DNA of 64,000 nucleotides from Devosia oryzisoli. GTDB taxonomy: Bacteria; Pseudomonadota; Alphaproteobacteria; Rhizobiales; Devosiaceae. This document shows positions 34,617-44,935 of the stretch, in pieces. The notes under the pieces were generated by a model. It made no database searches and had not been told where the DNA came from. It saw only the letters and a program-made list of their open reading frames with translations. The stretch is from positions 186,001 through 250,000 of the forward strand of contig NZ_JACYFU010000004.1 in NCBI RefSeq assembly GCF_014837245.1, in the 5' to 3' direction. Both the position numbers and the translations under genes were made by a program. Every line of letters begins with the position of its first letter. Positions within the stretch are counted from its first letter, which is position 1.

Positions 34617-35519
34617 ATGATGCTGCGCCTGCTTTTGATCCTGCTTCTGGCCACCGGCCCCCTGCCTGCGGCTCTGGCTGCCGACGGCAAGCCCGAGGCG
34701 CGGTATTGCCACGCCTTTTCGGGCAAGCAGGTGTGTATCGGCCAGGAGCGCTTTGTGGAGGATGTTTGCGGCGCCATAGACACCTATGCCGACCATTATG
34801 GCCTGCCCCCGGCCTACTTCGCGCGCCTGATCTGGCAAGAAAGCCGCTTCCAGCCCTTCGCCATCAGCCCTGCCGGCGCGCAGGGCATCGCCCAGTTTAT
34901 GCCCGGAACGGCGCGGCTGCGGGCGCTGGACAATCCCTTCGATCCCGCCGAGGCGCTCGAACGCTCCGCCGATTATCTCAAGGCGCTCGAAACCCGCTTC
35001 GGCAATCTGGGCCTGGCCGCTGCGGCCTACAATGGCGGCGAGCAGCGCGTCAGCAACTACCTCGCCGGCAAGGGGGGGCTCGCCGGAGAAACCCGGGCCT
35101 ATGTCTCCATCGTCACCGGCCGCTCGGTGGAAGGGTGGGTAGGCGAAGCAGTGGAAGAGGCCGATTTCTCGCTCGACCCAAAAAAGCCCTTCGCCCAGGC
35201 CTGCACCGACATGGCCAACGCCATCGCTGTGCCCCCGCTCGACCAGGAGGTCGCGCCCTGGCAGCCCTGGGGCGTCCTGATTGCGCAGAACTTTTCTCCC
35301 GAGATTGCCCGGACCAAGTTCGATCGGGCGAAGGCCGCACACGCCGATGTCTTTGCCGGCCACGCCATGCTGATGGTGACGGTGCTCGACCGGTCGATGG
35401 GCACGCGCCGCCGCCATTCGGCGCAGGTGGGGTTTCCTACACGCGCGGAGGCCAATCGCTTCTGCAATGCCCTGCTCGCCGATGGCGGCAACTGCATCGT
35501 GCAGCGCAATCGCAATTAA
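34617..35519 (+). CDS. Lytic transglycosylase (SLT domain)
   Basis: A secreted protein of about 300 residues with a signal peptide (MMLRLLLILLLATGPLPAAL..). The transglycosylase domain shows YFARLIWQESRFQPFAISPA, whose glutamate is catalytic, then GAQGIAQFMPGTA and AAAAYNGGEQRV. It cleaves peptidoglycan to 1,6-anhydromuropeptides. A C-terminal SPOR-like stretch (FPTRAEANRFCNALLADGGN) may bind denuded glycan. Starts at 34605, 34617 and 34620 are all possible; no clear ribosome site separates them. Confidence 0.88.
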   Translation: MMLRLLLILLLATGPLPAALAADGKPEARYCHAFSGKQVCIGQERFVEDVCGAIDTYADHYGLPPAYFARLIWQESRFQPFAISPAGAQGIAQFMPGTARLRALDNPFDPAEALERSADYLKALETRFGNLGLAAAAYNGGEQRVSNYLAGKGGLAGETRAYVSIVTGRSVEGWVGEAVEEADFSLDPKKPFAQACTDMANAIAVPPLDQEVAPWQPWGVLIAQNFSPEIARTKFDRAKAAHADVFAGHAMLMVTVLDRSMGTRRRHSAQVGFPTRAEANRFCNALLADGGNCIVQRNRN

Positions 35520-35528
35520 CCGTTCCGG

Positions 35529-35900
35529 CTAGCGCAGCGGCGCAGCCTCATCGAGTGCACCCGCCACCCCCTCGATGGCCTTGGCTGCATCATCCAGTTT
35601 CCTGGCGAAGGACTGTTCGGTATGCTCGAGCTCGGCGGCAATTTCCTGCCCGGCCGACGTCAATTCCGATACCTGCTGCTCGAGCGCCTGGATGCGGCGC
35701 TCTGCCTCAGCCAGTTCATCGAGCACCGCGATGCCGGCCATCACGGTTAGGCGGTTGTCGCCGATTTCGCCGACAGCCCCCTTGAGGCCTTCCACCTGCG
35801 CATCAAACCGTTCGGCCAAACCAATCAGGTGCTTCTGCTGGCCCTCCTCGCAGGCCATGCGGTATTTCCGGCCGTTGATCTCGACATTGACTTCGGGCAT
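35529..35900 (-). CDS. zapA: Cell division protein ZapA
   Basis: A 123-residue FtsZ-associated protein. The N-terminal globular part reads MPEVNVEINGRKYRMACEEG and LIGLAERFDAQVEGLK, and the C-terminal half is a coiled coil (LDELAEAERRIQALEQQVSE). It cross-links FtsZ filaments at the division site. It lies five bases beyond the DUF4164 gene's end, on the same strand. Confidence 0.92.
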   Translation of the reverse strand: MPEVNVEINGRKYRMACEEGQQKHLIGLAERFDAQVEGLKGAVGEIGDNRLTVMAGIAVLDELAEAERRIQALEQQVSELTSAGQEIAAELEHTEQSFARKLDDAAKAIEGVAGALDEAAPLR

Positions 35901-35905
35901 CGGGG

Positions 35906-36193
35906 CTACTCCGCTTTCGAAAGAACCGCGCGGACGGTCTCCATGGCCTCGACCAGCCGGCGCGACACCTCGTGCGCGCTGTCGTCGAGCCGCTTGGCCC
36001 GCGCGGCGGTCTTGTCCAGTTCCGTGGCCAGACGCGCCCGCTCGTGGACGAGACGCTGCGTATCCACCTCGATCCGCTGTTGGCGCTGAACGCGGGCGTT
36101 CAACTCGCGCAGGCTCTGGTCGAGACGCGCCATGGCCCTGTCGAAACGCGCACTTGCCTGGGCGAGCTGGTCCTGGACTTCGGTATCACTCAT
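35906..36193 (-). CDS. DUF4164 family coiled-coil protein
   Basis: A 95-residue protein almost entirely predicted as helix/coiled coil (ASARFDRAMARLDQSLRELN and RLVHERARLATELDKTAARA). It matches the small DUF4164 proteins of Rhizobiales in length and composition and in position next to zapA. Function unknown; a division-related role is suggested only by the zapA neighbour. First gene of a two-gene minus-strand unit divergent from tkt. Confidence 0.8.
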   Translation of the reverse strand: MSDTEVQDQLAQASARFDRAMARLDQSLRELNARVQRQQRIEVDTQRLVHERARLATELDKTAARAKRLDDSAHEVSRRLVEAMETVRAVLSKAE

Positions 36194-36328
36194 GGCCGCT
36201 ACTGCCCTCGACGCGCATTTACTCCGGCCCCGCCAACCTGCCCCACCAATCGTTACAATGCAACCGAAGACACCCGCTAACCCCCGGATTTCCGGCGCCC
36301 AACCGCACGGCTCGGCGCCGCCTCGACA

Positions 36329-36356
36329 TTGACAGGGGGGACGAACCTGTTATGCC
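36329..36356 (+). promoter_or_regulatory. Candidate sigma-70 promoter of tkt-gap
   Basis: TTGACA (36329-36334) and TATGCC (36351-36356) are 16 bases apart, about 78 bases before the tkt start. The -35 is perfect; the -10 is weak in its last bases. Confidence 0.5.
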
Positions 36357-36433
36357 TCAACCGCCTTTGGGAGGAGGCCGTCGCGCCCCCGCCCCTGATT
36401 TTTCACGGTCCTTGAAATGGAGCGGTCAGCCCG

Positions 36434-38407
36434 ATGACGAACACAGCCCAGCAGAACGATTTGGCCAACGCGATCCGGTCGCTCTCGATGGACGCCGTCG
36501 AGAAGGCCAACTCCGGCCATCCGGGCCTGCCGATGGGCTGCGCCGACATCGCCACCGTGCTCTTTACCAAGGTCATGAAGTTCGATCCGGCCAACCCGCA
36601 CTGGCCCGACCGCGACCGCTTCATCCTCTCGGCCGGCCACGGCTCGATGCTGCTCTATTCCTCGCTCTACCTGCTCGGCTACGAGGACATGACCATCGAC
36701 CAGGTCAAGAACTTCCGCCAGATCGGCTCGAAGACCGCGGGCCATCCCGAGTTCGGCCACGCCACCGGCATCGAGACCACAACCGGCCCGCTGGGCCAGG
36801 GCCTGGGCAATTCGGTCGGCTTTGCCGTCGCCGAAGCCAAGCTGGCAGCCGAGTTCGGCGCCGACCTCGTCGATCACCACACCTGGGTCCTGGCCGGTGA
36901 CGGGTGCCTCATGGAAGGCATCTCGCAGGAAGCCATTGCGCTCGCCGGTCACCTGAAGCTCAACAAGCTCACCGTGATCTGGGACAACAACTCGATCACC
37001 ATCGACGGCAAGGTCTCCAACGCCGATAGCACCGACCAGATCGCCCGCTTCAAGGCGGTGGGCTGGAACACCATCGAGATCGACGGCCACGACCAGGGCG
37101 AGATCGAAAAGGCGCTGCTGGCCTCCAAGTCGTCTGACCGGCCGACCCTGATCGCTGCCAAGACCACCATCGGCTTTGGCGCACCCAAGAAGGCCGGCAC
37201 CGAGAAGGTGCACGGCGCCCCTCTCGGCGCCGAGGAACTCGCGGGCGCCAAGCAGGCGCTCGGCATCACCTACCCGGCCTTTGAAATCCCGGGGGAAATC
37301 CTCGAGAGCTGGCGAGCCGCCGGCAAGCGCTCGCAGAACCTGCGCGGCGAGTGGGAAGCCCGCCTCAACGCGTCCCCGAACAAGGACGAGTTCCTGCGCC
37401 GCACTTCCGGCGAGCTCCCGGCCGAGTTCGCCAAGGCAATGGCCGACTACAAGAAGAAGCTCGCCGAGGACAAGCCCAAGGTTGCGAGCCGCAAGGCCTC
37501 CCAGATGGCCCTTGAGGTCATCAACAAGGCGCTGCCCGAAACCCTCGCCGGTTCCGCTGACCTGACGCATTCCAACCTCACCAACACGCCCGAGACCCTG
37601 CCCTTCCAGGCCGACAACCGGCTGGGCCGCTACATGATGTACGGCATCCGCGAGCACGAGATGGCTGCGGCCATGAATGGCGTGGCGCTCCATGGCGGGC
37701 TCATCCCCTATGGCGGCACCTTCATGGTCTTTACCGACTATGCCCGTCCCTCGATCCGTCTGTCGGCCCTCATGGAACAGCGCGTCATCTACGTGATGAC
37801 CCACGATTCCATTGGCCTGGGCGAAGACGGACCGACCCACCAGCCGGTCGAACATCTCTCGGCCCTGCGCGCCATTCCCAACCTCCTGGTCTTCCGCCCC
37901 GCCGACGCCATGGAAACAGCCGAGTGCTGGGAGCTGGCGCTGCAGTCGGAAAAGGCGCCCTCGATCCTCGCCCTTTCGCGCCAGAACCTGCCGGCCCTGC
38001 GCACCGAGTATTCTTCCGAGAACAAGTCGGCCAAGGGTGCCTACACCCTCGTCGGTCCGGCCGATGCGGATGCGGTGATTTTTGCCACCGGCTCGGAAGT
38101 CGCCATCGCCGTCGAGGCGCAGAAGCAGCTCACCGAACAGGGCATCAAGGCCCGCGTCGTGTCCGTGCCGTCCATGGAGCTCTTCGCCAAGCAGTCCGAT
38201 GACTATCGCGCGCAAGTGCTGGGCTCGGCCAAGGCCCGCGTCGCGGTCGAAGCCGGCATCGAGATGAGCTGGAACAAGCTCCTGGGCGACAAGGGCCGCT
38301 TTGTCGGCATGCACTCCTTCGGCGCTTCCGGCCCGATCGACGCGCTCTATGCCCACTTCGGTATTACGGCTAAAGCCGTTGTTGAAGCCGTCACCGCCCA
38401 GTTGTAA
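36434..38407 (+). CDS. tkt: Transketolase
   Basis: A 657-residue thiamine-diphosphate enzyme of the pentose-phosphate and Calvin-type pathways. The N-terminal domain has [20 protein letters not shown], the TPP-binding [13 protein letters not shown] and the metal-binding [10 protein letters not shown]. The central domain shows [13 protein letters not shown] and [13 protein letters not shown] [17 protein letters not shown]. It precedes gap by 48 bases. Full length. Confidence 0.97.
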   Translation: MTNTAQQNDLANAIRSLSMDAVEKANSGHPGLPMGCADIATVLFTKVMKFDPANPHWPDRDRFILSAGHGSMLLYSSLYLLGYEDMTIDQVKNFRQIGSKTAGHPEFGHATGIETTTGPLGQGLGNSVGFAVAEAKLAAEFGADLVDHHTWVLAGDGCLMEGISQEAIALAGHLKLNKLTVIWDNNSITIDGKVSNADSTDQIARFKAVGWNTIEIDGHDQGEIEKALLASKSSDRPTLIAAKTTIGFGAPKKAGTEKVHGAPLGAEELAGAKQALGITYPAFEIPGEILESWRAAGKRSQNLRGEWEARLNASPNKDEFLRRTSGELPAEFAKAMADYKKKLAEDKPKVASRKASQMALEVINKALPETLAGSADLTHSNLTNTPETLPFQADNRLGRYMMYGIREHEMAAAMNGVALHGGLIPYGGTFMVFTDYARPSIRLSALMEQRVIYVMTHDSIGLGEDGPTHQPVEHLSALRAIPNLLVFRPADAMETAECWELALQSEKAPSILALSRQNLPALRTEYSSENKSAKGAYTLVGPADADAVIFATGSEVAIAVEAQKQLTEQGIKARVVSVPSMELFAKQSDDYRAQVLGSAKARVAVEAGIEMSWNKLLGDKGRFVGMHSFGASGPIDALYAHFGITAKAVVEAVTAQL

Positions 38408-38455
38408 GAGAGCCGCGCCTCCCTTCCCTTTCTCCCCCTCTAGGAGCGTTTAAAC

Positions 38456-39463
38456 ATGGCAGTTCGCGTCGCCATCAATGGTTTTGGCCGTATCGGTCGC
38501 AACATCCTGCGCGCCATCGTCGAATCCGGTCGCACCGACATCGAAGTGGTGGCGGTCAACGATCTCGGCCCGGTCGAAACCAACGCCCACCTGCTCCGCT
38601 ATGACAGCGTGCACGGCAAGTTCCCGCACGAGGTCACCGTCGAGGGCGAGGTGATCAGGACCGCCGGCCAGACCTTCAAGGTCACCGCCGTCAAGAACCC
38701 GGCCGAGCTGCCGCACGGCGAAATGGGCGTCGATATCGTCCTCGAATGCACCGGCATCTTCACCTCCAAGGAAAAGGCCTCGGCCCATATCCAGGCCGGC
38801 GCCAAAAAGGTGATCGTCTCCGCTCCCGCCGAAGGCGCCGACAAGACCATCGTCTACGGCATCAACAACGCGCTCCTGGGCAAGGACGACGTCGTCATCT
38901 CCAATGGTTCGTGCACCACCAATTGCCTGGCCCCCATGGCCATGGTGATGAACGAGCTGGTCGGCATCGAAAAGGGAATGATGACCACCATCCATTCCTA
39001 TACCGGTGACCAGCCCACGCTTGACACCATGCACAAGGACCTCTACCGCGCCCGCGCCGCGGCCCTGTCGCAGATTCCGACCTCGACCGGCGCGGCCAAG
39101 GCCATCGGCCTCGTCCTCCCCGAGCTCAAGGGCAAGCTCGACGGCGTCTCGATCCGCGTGCCGACCCCGAACGTGTCGCTGGTGGACCTAAAATTCCTCG
39201 CCAAGCGCAACACCACGGCCCAGGAAGTCAACGACGCACTGGTCGCTGCCGCCAACGGCAAGCTCAAGGGCGTCATGACCTTCACGAATGCCCCGCTCGT
39301 CTCCTCCGACCTCAACCACGATCCGCATTCGTGCACGATCCTGCTCGACCAGACCAAGGTCATGGACGGTAACTTCGTGAACATCATGGGTTGGTACGAC
39401 AACGAGTGGGGTTTTTCCAACCGCATGGTCGACGTCACCGCCGCCTTCGCCAAGACCCTCTGA
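38456..39463 (+). CDS. gap: Glyceraldehyde-3-phosphate dehydrogenase (type I)
   Basis: A 335-residue glycolytic enzyme. The NAD fold starts [17 protein letters not shown], the active site [17 protein letters not shown] carries the catalytic cysteine (about 156), and [14 protein letters not shown] is the C-terminal signature. AGGAGCG precedes the ATG. It would normally be followed by pgk, but a strong terminator and the glg block stand between them here. Confidence 0.97.
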   Translation: MAVRVAINGFGRIGRNILRAIVESGRTDIEVVAVNDLGPVETNAHLLRYDSVHGKFPHEVTVEGEVIRTAGQTFKVTAVKNPAELPHGEMGVDIVLECTGIFTSKEKASAHIQAGAKKVIVSAPAEGADKTIVYGINNALLGKDDVVISNGSCTTNCLAPMAMVMNELVGIEKGMMTTIHSYTGDQPTLDTMHKDLYRARAAALSQIPTSTGAAKAIGLVLPELKGKLDGVSIRVPTPNVSLVDLKFLAKRNTTAQEVNDALVAAANGKLKGVMTFTNAPLVSSDLNHDPHSCTILLDQTKVMDGNFVNIMGWYDNEWGFSNRMVDVTAAFAKTL

Positions 39464-39485
39464 GCGGTCTGGCACGTCTCCTCTC

Positions 39486-39514
39486 AAGGGCGCCCTCCGG
39501 CGCCCTTTTGTTTT
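39486..39514 (+). terminator. Intrinsic terminator after gap
   Basis: AAGGGCGCC (39486-39494) and GGCGCCCTT (39499-39507) form a nine-pair stem with a CTCC loop, followed by TTTGTTTTC. It ends the tkt-gap transcript. Confidence 0.85.
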
Positions 39515-39616
39515 CGGCCCTCTTATTCCTCTCCCCGAGGGGATAGAAGGGTGAGGGGGAAGAGGGACGACCTTCTCATCTCGTTGAACCACCGCGACGT
39601 CTTTGGTCACCGTCAC

Positions 39617-39679
39617 CACCGGGCTTGTCCCGGTGATCCATGGCTCGGCAAGATGGATTGCCGGAACAAGTCCGGCAAT
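39617..39679. repeat. Interspersed palindromic element (three-hairpin cluster)
   Basis: CACCGGG (39617-39623) pairs with CCCGGTG (39629-39635). ATCCA pairs with TGGAT (39636-39640 and 39654-39658). ATTGCCGG (39657-39664) pairs with CCGGCAAT (39672-39679). Sequences of the form CCGGGCTTGTCCCGG and CCGGAACAAGTCCGG are typical of dispersed intergenic repeats in Rhizobiales genomes. Only one copy is inside the window. Confidence 0.6.
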
Positions 39680-39764
39680 GACGGCAAACGTCGAATGGGA
39701 GGGATGAGGCCCTATTGGCGCGATCCCACGCCGCCTCCACCCACCCCGACGCCCCTCGTCCCCC

Positions 39765-39809
39765 CACGTCATTCCCGCCCGCACCACGTCATTCCCGCGC
39801 AAGCGGGAA
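39765..39809. repeat. Direct and inverted short repeats, ATTCCCGC type
   Basis: CACGTCATTCCCGC occurs at 39765-39778 and again at 39785-39798. The second copy runs into TTCCCGC-GCAA-GCGGGAA (39792-39809), a seven-pair hairpin. CGTCATTCCCGCGCAAGCGGGAAC is a familiar dispersed element of rhizobial intergenic regions. Together with 39617-39679 it fills the 420-base gap after gap, in which I see no gene. Confidence 0.55.
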
Positions 39810-39884
39810 CCCCTGTTTCACGCTCCAGAACCACGGTAAAAAGGACCTCCGCTTTCGCGTCAAAACATCGCGTGCACGAGCCCA

Positions 39885-40415
39885 ATGATCCTCAACCGAT
39901 CCATCCGCTGGCGTGGCCTCGAGCCCGCCACCATCGAGCACTGCCACGTGGTCGCCAATGGCCGCGACACCCGTATCCGGGGCACCATCATCGGCCCGGA
40001 CTTTGGCCTCTTCTACCGTCTCAAGCTCGACGAAAACGGCCACACCCGCACGGTCAAGCTCGAGCGCACCGACGGCCGGAGCCTAGAGCTCTTTTCCGAT
40101 GGCGCCGGCAACTGGTCCGATGATCGTGCCGAGCCGCTCGCCGCCCTGCGCGGCGCCATCGACATCGACATCTGGCCCACCCCCCTGACCAATTCCCTGC
40201 CCCTCTGGCGCACGGCGTGGACCGACGGCCTGTCGCAACGCATTGCCGTGGCGTGGGTTGACGCCACCACGCTCGCCGTCAAGCGCGCCGAACAGGTCTA
40301 TACGTGCCTTGATCCGGGTCACTTCCGCTTTCAGTCCGCCGATTTCGAACGGGTAATCGAGGTCGACGCGGACCGGCTGGTTGTGGACTACCCCGAGCTT
40401 TTCCAGCGCGAATGA
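39885..40415 (+). CDS. Putative glycolipid-binding family protein (DUF1089)
   Basis: A 176-residue soluble protein: LNRSIRWRGLEPATIEHCHV, GTIIGPDFGLFYRLKLDENG, then WTDGLSQRIAVAWVDATTLA and DYPELFQRE. The pattern resembles the putative glycolipid-binding family (formerly DUF1089), a beta-rich fold with no proven function. No signal peptide. It faces the treS-like gene convergently, with 18 bases between stops, and stands at the left edge of the glg block. Confidence 0.72.
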   Translation: MILNRSIRWRGLEPATIEHCHVVANGRDTRIRGTIIGPDFGLFYRLKLDENGHTRTVKLERTDGRSLELFSDGAGNWSDDRAEPLAALRGAIDIDIWPTPLTNSLPLWRTAWTDGLSQRIAVAWVDATTLAVKRAEQVYTCLDPGHFRFQSADFERVIEVDADRLVVDYPELFQRE

Positions 40416-40433
40416 CGCACTCGGGCTCAGCTA

Positions 40434-42500
40434 TCAGATCGTCGGGACATCCCCCACGATGCGCAGCGACTGCCCCTCATAGCCGCCGAGGCGGATGAAC
40501 AATTCCCCGCTGTCCGGCAGGTCGCCATAGATGCGGCCATTGAGCATGTCGACCACCGGCCCCGTCTCGGCATGGTCGAGCACGACCGTTTCCTCCAGCG
40601 GATCGGGACCGAAGTTGAGAGCGGTCACCTGCAGCCCGCGGCCATCGGGCAGTTCGTGCACCATTACCATGAGCGCCGGGTTCTGCACGTCCGGCACCGC
40701 AACTTGCCGCGCCGCGAACAGCCCATAGGATTGGCGCACGGCCAAGAGATGCTTGAGCTGGCTCGCAAAAGAGTTGGGATCCTCCAGCTGCTGGTTGAGC
40801 GGCCCATAGAGCATCCTGGCCTTGGGCAGCGCGGCACTGGAATGGCTGGCGCCTGGATTGACGTCGACGAGGTCATAGGCGCCGCGCTCGATCCAGCGGG
40901 TGTCTCCCTCCGCCACCAGTTCCGCCACCTCGTCCATCTCGAGCGGCAGCGCACCCACCATATCCCACCCGGACAGCGCGAAGACCCCCGGCTGATAGGC
41001 ATTATACATCACCAGCAGCAGATGAATGCGCTGGATCAGCTGCCTCTGCTCCGGACCGATCTCCCCGAGATTGCGAATGCCCAGCGCCGCCGTGATGACG
41101 CTGATGGTGGTGCAGGCCACGCCGTTGGCCACGAAGCGCTGGTTGTAGGGCGCGCTGTCTCCGGTCAGGCGTTGATACAGGATGTCGCGCAGGTGCTCGC
41201 GCAGCAGTGCGCCCGGCCAGGCCTGTCCCTCGAAGGTGAAGGTGTCGTTGGCGTGCTTGGTCCAGAAATGGACGAGTTCCAGCGTCAGCTCGTCATGGTT
41301 CTGCAGCGCGTGGATCAGTGACGCCGGGTCGATCTCGAACTCATGCATGATGTGGTGCATGAGCCGGAGGAATTCGGTCGTCCCGGTCAGCAGCGCATGG
41401 TGATAGCCGGGCCGGGTGATGAAGTCATAGCTGAGGTCGGCCCCGCCCTTGGACATGTCGGCAATGTCGTCGACCGTCAGGTTGAGTTCCTGGAAGGAAA
41501 AGCCACCCGCCTTGCGCACCATGCCGGCGATGAGCTGATTGCCCACCAGCGACAGCGGATGGCCCTCCGACCACGCCGTCTCGTCGTGCCGTACCTCGAC
41601 GCCGAGAAAACCGTTGGCATCGAGCCGCAGCCCGCGCGCTCCGAGCACGTCGAGCGAATGAAGCGCATCGCCCACGATCATTTGCGGCGCCGCAAAGGAG
41701 GGGTCGAGCCAGTTGAGCGAGGGCTGCCCTTCCTTGAAGTAGTGCAGGTACACCCAGCGCCGGGCCACGCCGTCGACGCCTACGATCACGTCCGTGGCGC
41801 TCCAGTCGGTCTCCTTTACCCCCGGCTCGAAGAAGATCACGCGCCGCAACTGCCCGACGATGTGGCCCTTGCTCTTGAGCGCATCGACAGCGGCCGGGGA
41901 TAGGTTGGCGGCCCGCCGTCCTTCCGGAATTTCGGGCAGCAGCTCCCAATCTTCCTCAGGGATTTCCACCATGTGGTAGAGCCCCGGATAATCGTCGTGG
42001 AACATCTCGGCGAGGCGGAAGTCGGCACCCTTGCCGGTATGGGCGGGGATGATGTCGTCGATGACGATGGCGTTGTATGCCGCCGCCATGCGGCTCATCG
42101 CCACGAATTCTTCCTGCGTCCCGAAGCTGGGGTCGATATCGAAACTGATGCGGTCAAAATTGCCGTCCACCGTCGGTGTCTTGACGCCGTCGCGGATGCC
42201 GCCCGCCTCCTTCATCGGCCCGGTGTGGACGCCCTGGACGCCGATGATGGAAAGGCACCGCCACAGCTCTGGATCGCCCAGCGTCGCCAGAACGCTCTCG
42301 CCCTCGCGCGTGACGATGGCCGCCGGGTAGGCAGTGAACCACACCGAGGCCAGCGCGGACGCCGCCCGCGGCCGGGCCTCGGCATAGGGATTGCGCCAGA
42401 AGCGCCCCTGCCCCGCATAGCGGCTGGCCAGTTTTCGCGCATTGGCAAGCATGGATTGGTTGAGGAGCCACTCGATGTACTGGGGATCGGGTCTATCCAT
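40434..42500 (-). CDS. GH13 alpha-amylase family enzyme, trehalose synthase-like
   Basis: A 688-residue GH13 enzyme. The conserved regions are [13 protein letters not shown] (region I), [13 protein letters not shown] with the nucleophile aspartate (region II), [13 protein letters not shown] with the acid glutamate (region III) and [14 protein letters not shown] (region IV). It is longer than classical TreS and lacks the usual GDFRGL block. I place it with the trehalose synthase-like GH13 proteins of alphaproteobacteria (maltose-trehalose interconversion), supported by adjacent malQ, glgE and mak. The exact reaction is inferred. The ATG at 42500 follows AAGG. Confidence 0.72.
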   Translation of the reverse strand: MDRPDPQYIEWLLNQSMLANARKLASRYAGQGRFWRNPYAEARPRAASALASVWFTAYPAAIVTREGESVLATLGDPELWRCLSIIGVQGVHTGPMKEAGGIRDGVKTPTVDGNFDRISFDIDPSFGTQEEFVAMSRMAAAYNAIVIDDIIPAHTGKGADFRLAEMFHDDYPGLYHMVEIPEEDWELLPEIPEGRRAANLSPAAVDALKSKGHIVGQLRRVIFFEPGVKETDWSATDVIVGVDGVARRWVYLHYFKEGQPSLNWLDPSFAAPQMIVGDALHSLDVLGARGLRLDANGFLGVEVRHDETAWSEGHPLSLVGNQLIAGMVRKAGGFSFQELNLTVDDIADMSKGGADLSYDFITRPGYHHALLTGTTEFLRLMHHIMHEFEIDPASLIHALQNHDELTLELVHFWTKHANDTFTFEGQAWPGALLREHLRDILYQRLTGDSAPYNQRFVANGVACTTISVITAALGIRNLGEIGPEQRQLIQRIHLLLVMYNAYQPGVFALSGWDMVGALPLEMDEVAELVAEGDTRWIERGAYDLVDVNPGASHSSAALPKARMLYGPLNQQLEDPNSFASQLKHLLAVRQSYGLFAARQVAVPDVQNPALMVMVHELPDGRGLQVTALNFGPDPLEETVVLDHAETGPVVDMLNGRIYGDLPDSGELFIRLGGYEGQSLRIVGDVPTI

Positions 42501-42569
42501 GAGGTGCCTTGCGGGTTTCCTTGACGATGCGTGGACCATCAAAACGCGCGGCCCTGGTGTCCGAACGAC

Positions 42570-44720
42570 TCAAGTGCGGCTCGCGTTGCGGCCAAGCGGC
42601 TGAACCAGCGCCCAGGCCTCTTTGTCGTTCTCCAACTCCTCAAGGGTGACGCGATATTTGCGTCGCCAGTTGGCATGCTCGGTGGAGGTGCCGGGAATAT
42701 TCACCGGTTCGACATCCCGCGTCATGTCATCCAGTTGCGTCGCGACGAGCAGCGAGGGCGTGCGGGCAAGGTAACGGTGCGCCAATACGGCGAACCGTTC
42801 CGCAGACACGACTGCCGCCTCGGTCGGCGCCTCAAGGAGACCGGCGTGCACGAACGCCTCGAGAATGGACTGCCGCTCCCGTTCCCGCCGATCCTCCTGG
42901 CTCCTGGCTTCGTCCGCCGTTGCGTAAAGGCCGAGGCCTTCCTTGAGCGTCACATCCTCGCTCCTCCACCAGGCCATCAATGTCGGCAAGTCGTGGCTTC
43001 CCGTGTTGGCGAAGGCCAGCCTCGGATACGCCTCAGGCGGCTTGAAGCTGCCGCTCGAAAAATCCTGTTCGAAAAAGAGGACCCGATAGGACAGGATGTT
43101 GGCCGCCTCGAGCCGCTCGCGGAACCCGGCAGGCACGGTGCCGAGGTCTTCTCCGACCACGAGGCACCGTTGGCGCTGCGATTCCAGTGCGAGAACGCCG
43201 ATCAGGTCGTCCAGCGGGAAACCGACATAGGCGCCTTCGGACGGGCTCAGCCCCTCCGGAATGAAGAACAGGCGTTTGAGGCCCATCACGTGGTCGATCC
43301 GCAGCCCTCCGGCGTGCTGCATGTTGGCCCGGATCAACTGCGCAAAGCTGCGGTACCCGTCCTGGGCAATGGCGACCGGGTCGAGGGGCGGCAGGCCCCA
43401 GTTCTGGCCGGCCGGATTGAAGATGTCGGGCGGCGCCCCCACCAGCGTTGCTTCCACGAAGGCATTCGGATCGGCCCAGGTTTCGGCGCCCGATGCATCG
43501 CACCCCACCGCAAGATCGCGATAAAGCCCGATAGCCATGCCGGCCCGCTGCGCCACCTTTGCAGCATGGCGCAACTGTTCGTCCGCAACGAACTGCAGCC
43601 AGTCCTGAAAGTCGATTTCGGGCTGATGCTCCTGCGCGAACGCGGCAAGCTCGGGAGACCCGATTGCCTGCAACGCCTCCGGCCAGTGGCGCCAATCCCC
43701 TCGCGAGGGGTCACCCTGACCCACCTCCTGCCGCACCACCTGGAACAGCGAAGCGCGCTTAAGGCTCTGCCCTTTCGTCGCGCGAAACGCCGCGAAGGCC
43801 TCCCGCCGCTCCGGCGCTGCATCATGGTGAAACGTGCGATGAAGAAGCCTCAGGGCGTCGAGCTTGAGCCCGGCCACCGCGGCATAGTCGACAAGGCGCG
43901 CCGCCCGGCACCCTTCAAGGCGGCTCTTGAACGCCGGCGCCTCCACCAGGGCCTGCGCCCTTGGGCAGTGGTTCCACTCCGGAACGGCGCGGACATCGAT
44001 ATAGAGCGGATTGAGAAAAAGCCGCGTCGCCGGAGAGTAGGGACTTGCCGCTTCCGGGCTGTCGAGGAACATCTGGTGCAGCGGATTGAGGCCGATAAAG
44101 CTGCAGCCCCGTCTCGCAGCCATTTCGACAAGGACGCGCAGGTCCGAGAAGTCACCGATCCCCCAGTTGGTGGCCGACCGAACGAGGTAAAGCTGTACCG
44201 CAATCCCCCAGTGCCCTTGCGCCGTATCGTGCGGCAGCCAGCACTGCCCCGGACTGACGATGAGATGCGCCTCCGCGCCCAGTTCCGGCAGCCGCAGGTG
44301 ATGGTAGCCCAAAGGGAGGTCTCGCAGCGGCAGAACGAGGGTCCCCGCATGTGCTCCGTCCCCCGCCTCGGCCGAACATCGACCAGTTCGCGTCTCGCCG
44401 GTTTCGAGCGTCACCGCCCACTCGAGCGGCCTTGCCGGGGGAACGTTGCGCAGCGCAATACTGCAGACCCCATCCCTGGGAACGGCGACGATCGTTGGCG
44501 GCAGGACGCGCTCGGCATCCTCCTGGTCCAGCCGCTGCAGGACAACCGCGGCATCGGCTTCAGTCGCAACCGGAATATTCATGCTGCCCAGAAGGCGGGT
44601 GATCGTCTCGGGAGGAACGGCGAGCATCTCGCCATAGGCATTTTCGTAGCGTGTGGAGATGCCTGATCGCTGCGCGAGTTTCTCGAGCGCCGATCCCGCT
44701 CGATCTGGTTGAGTTGGCAT
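42570..44720 (-). CDS. malQ: 4-alpha-glucanotransferase (amylomaltase, GH77)
   Basis: A 716-residue GH77 enzyme that disproportionates alpha-1,4-glucans. It shows WGIGDFSDLRVLVEMAARRG, GGLRIDHVMGLKRLFFIPEG (nucleophile D), VVGEDLGTVPAGFRERL (acid E) and NTGSHDLPTLMAWW (third D). An N-terminal extension of about 170 residues precedes the barrel, as in bacterial MalQ. The ATG at 44720 follows GGAG; the longer frame runs back into glgE's leader. It is divergent from glgE and lies 69 bases upstream of the treS-like gene on the same strand. Confidence 0.93.
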   Translation of the reverse strand: MPTQPDRAGSALEKLAQRSGISTRYENAYGEMLAVPPETITRLLGSMNIPVATEADAAVVLQRLDQEDAERVLPPTIVAVPRDGVCSIALRNVPPARPLEWAVTLETGETRTGRCSAEAGDGAHAGTLVLPLRDLPLGYHHLRLPELGAEAHLIVSPGQCWLPHDTAQGHWGIAVQLYLVRSATNWGIGDFSDLRVLVEMAARRGCSFIGLNPLHQMFLDSPEAASPYSPATRLFLNPLYIDVRAVPEWNHCPRAQALVEAPAFKSRLEGCRAARLVDYAAVAGLKLDALRLLHRTFHHDAAPERREAFAAFRATKGQSLKRASLFQVVRQEVGQGDPSRGDWRHWPEALQAIGSPELAAFAQEHQPEIDFQDWLQFVADEQLRHAAKVAQRAGMAIGLYRDLAVGCDASGAETWADPNAFVEATLVGAPPDIFNPAGQNWGLPPLDPVAIAQDGYRSFAQLIRANMQHAGGLRIDHVMGLKRLFFIPEGLSPSEGAYVGFPLDDLIGVLALESQRQRCLVVGEDLGTVPAGFRERLEAANILSYRVLFFEQDFSSGSFKPPEAYPRLAFANTGSHDLPTLMAWWRSEDVTLKEGLGLYATADEARSQEDRRERERQSILEAFVHAGLLEAPTEAAVVSAERFAVLAHRYLARTPSLLVATQLDDMTRDVEPVNIPGTSTEHANWRRKYRVTLEELENDKEAWALVQPLGRNASRT

Positions 44721-44935
44721 CCCCGCTCCCGGCTGACCTGCGACACTCCATGCCCATTGGCAGGTCACGAAGGCTTTCCCGCAATCCTCCGGCGCCATGA
44801 TCGGTTCCGCACCGTAACGCGCCATGCACTCTCGGCTGCTCCAGACCGTCTGCATTGACCCGCTGGCCGGAAAATGGAACCCAAAGCCCCACCTCAGGCA
44901 TTGGAACCTTGAAGATCGGACAATCGGGGGACCGT

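Noticed and set aside
36350..38356. A 668-codon open frame on minus across tkt
   Set aside because: It mirrors tkt codon for codon, is rich in Gly, His and Arg as high-GC antisense frames are, and has no domain. Tkt is unmistakable on plus.
42531..44666. A 711-codon open frame on plus across malQ
   Set aside because: Antisense shadow of malQ, which carries all GH77 catalytic motifs on minus.
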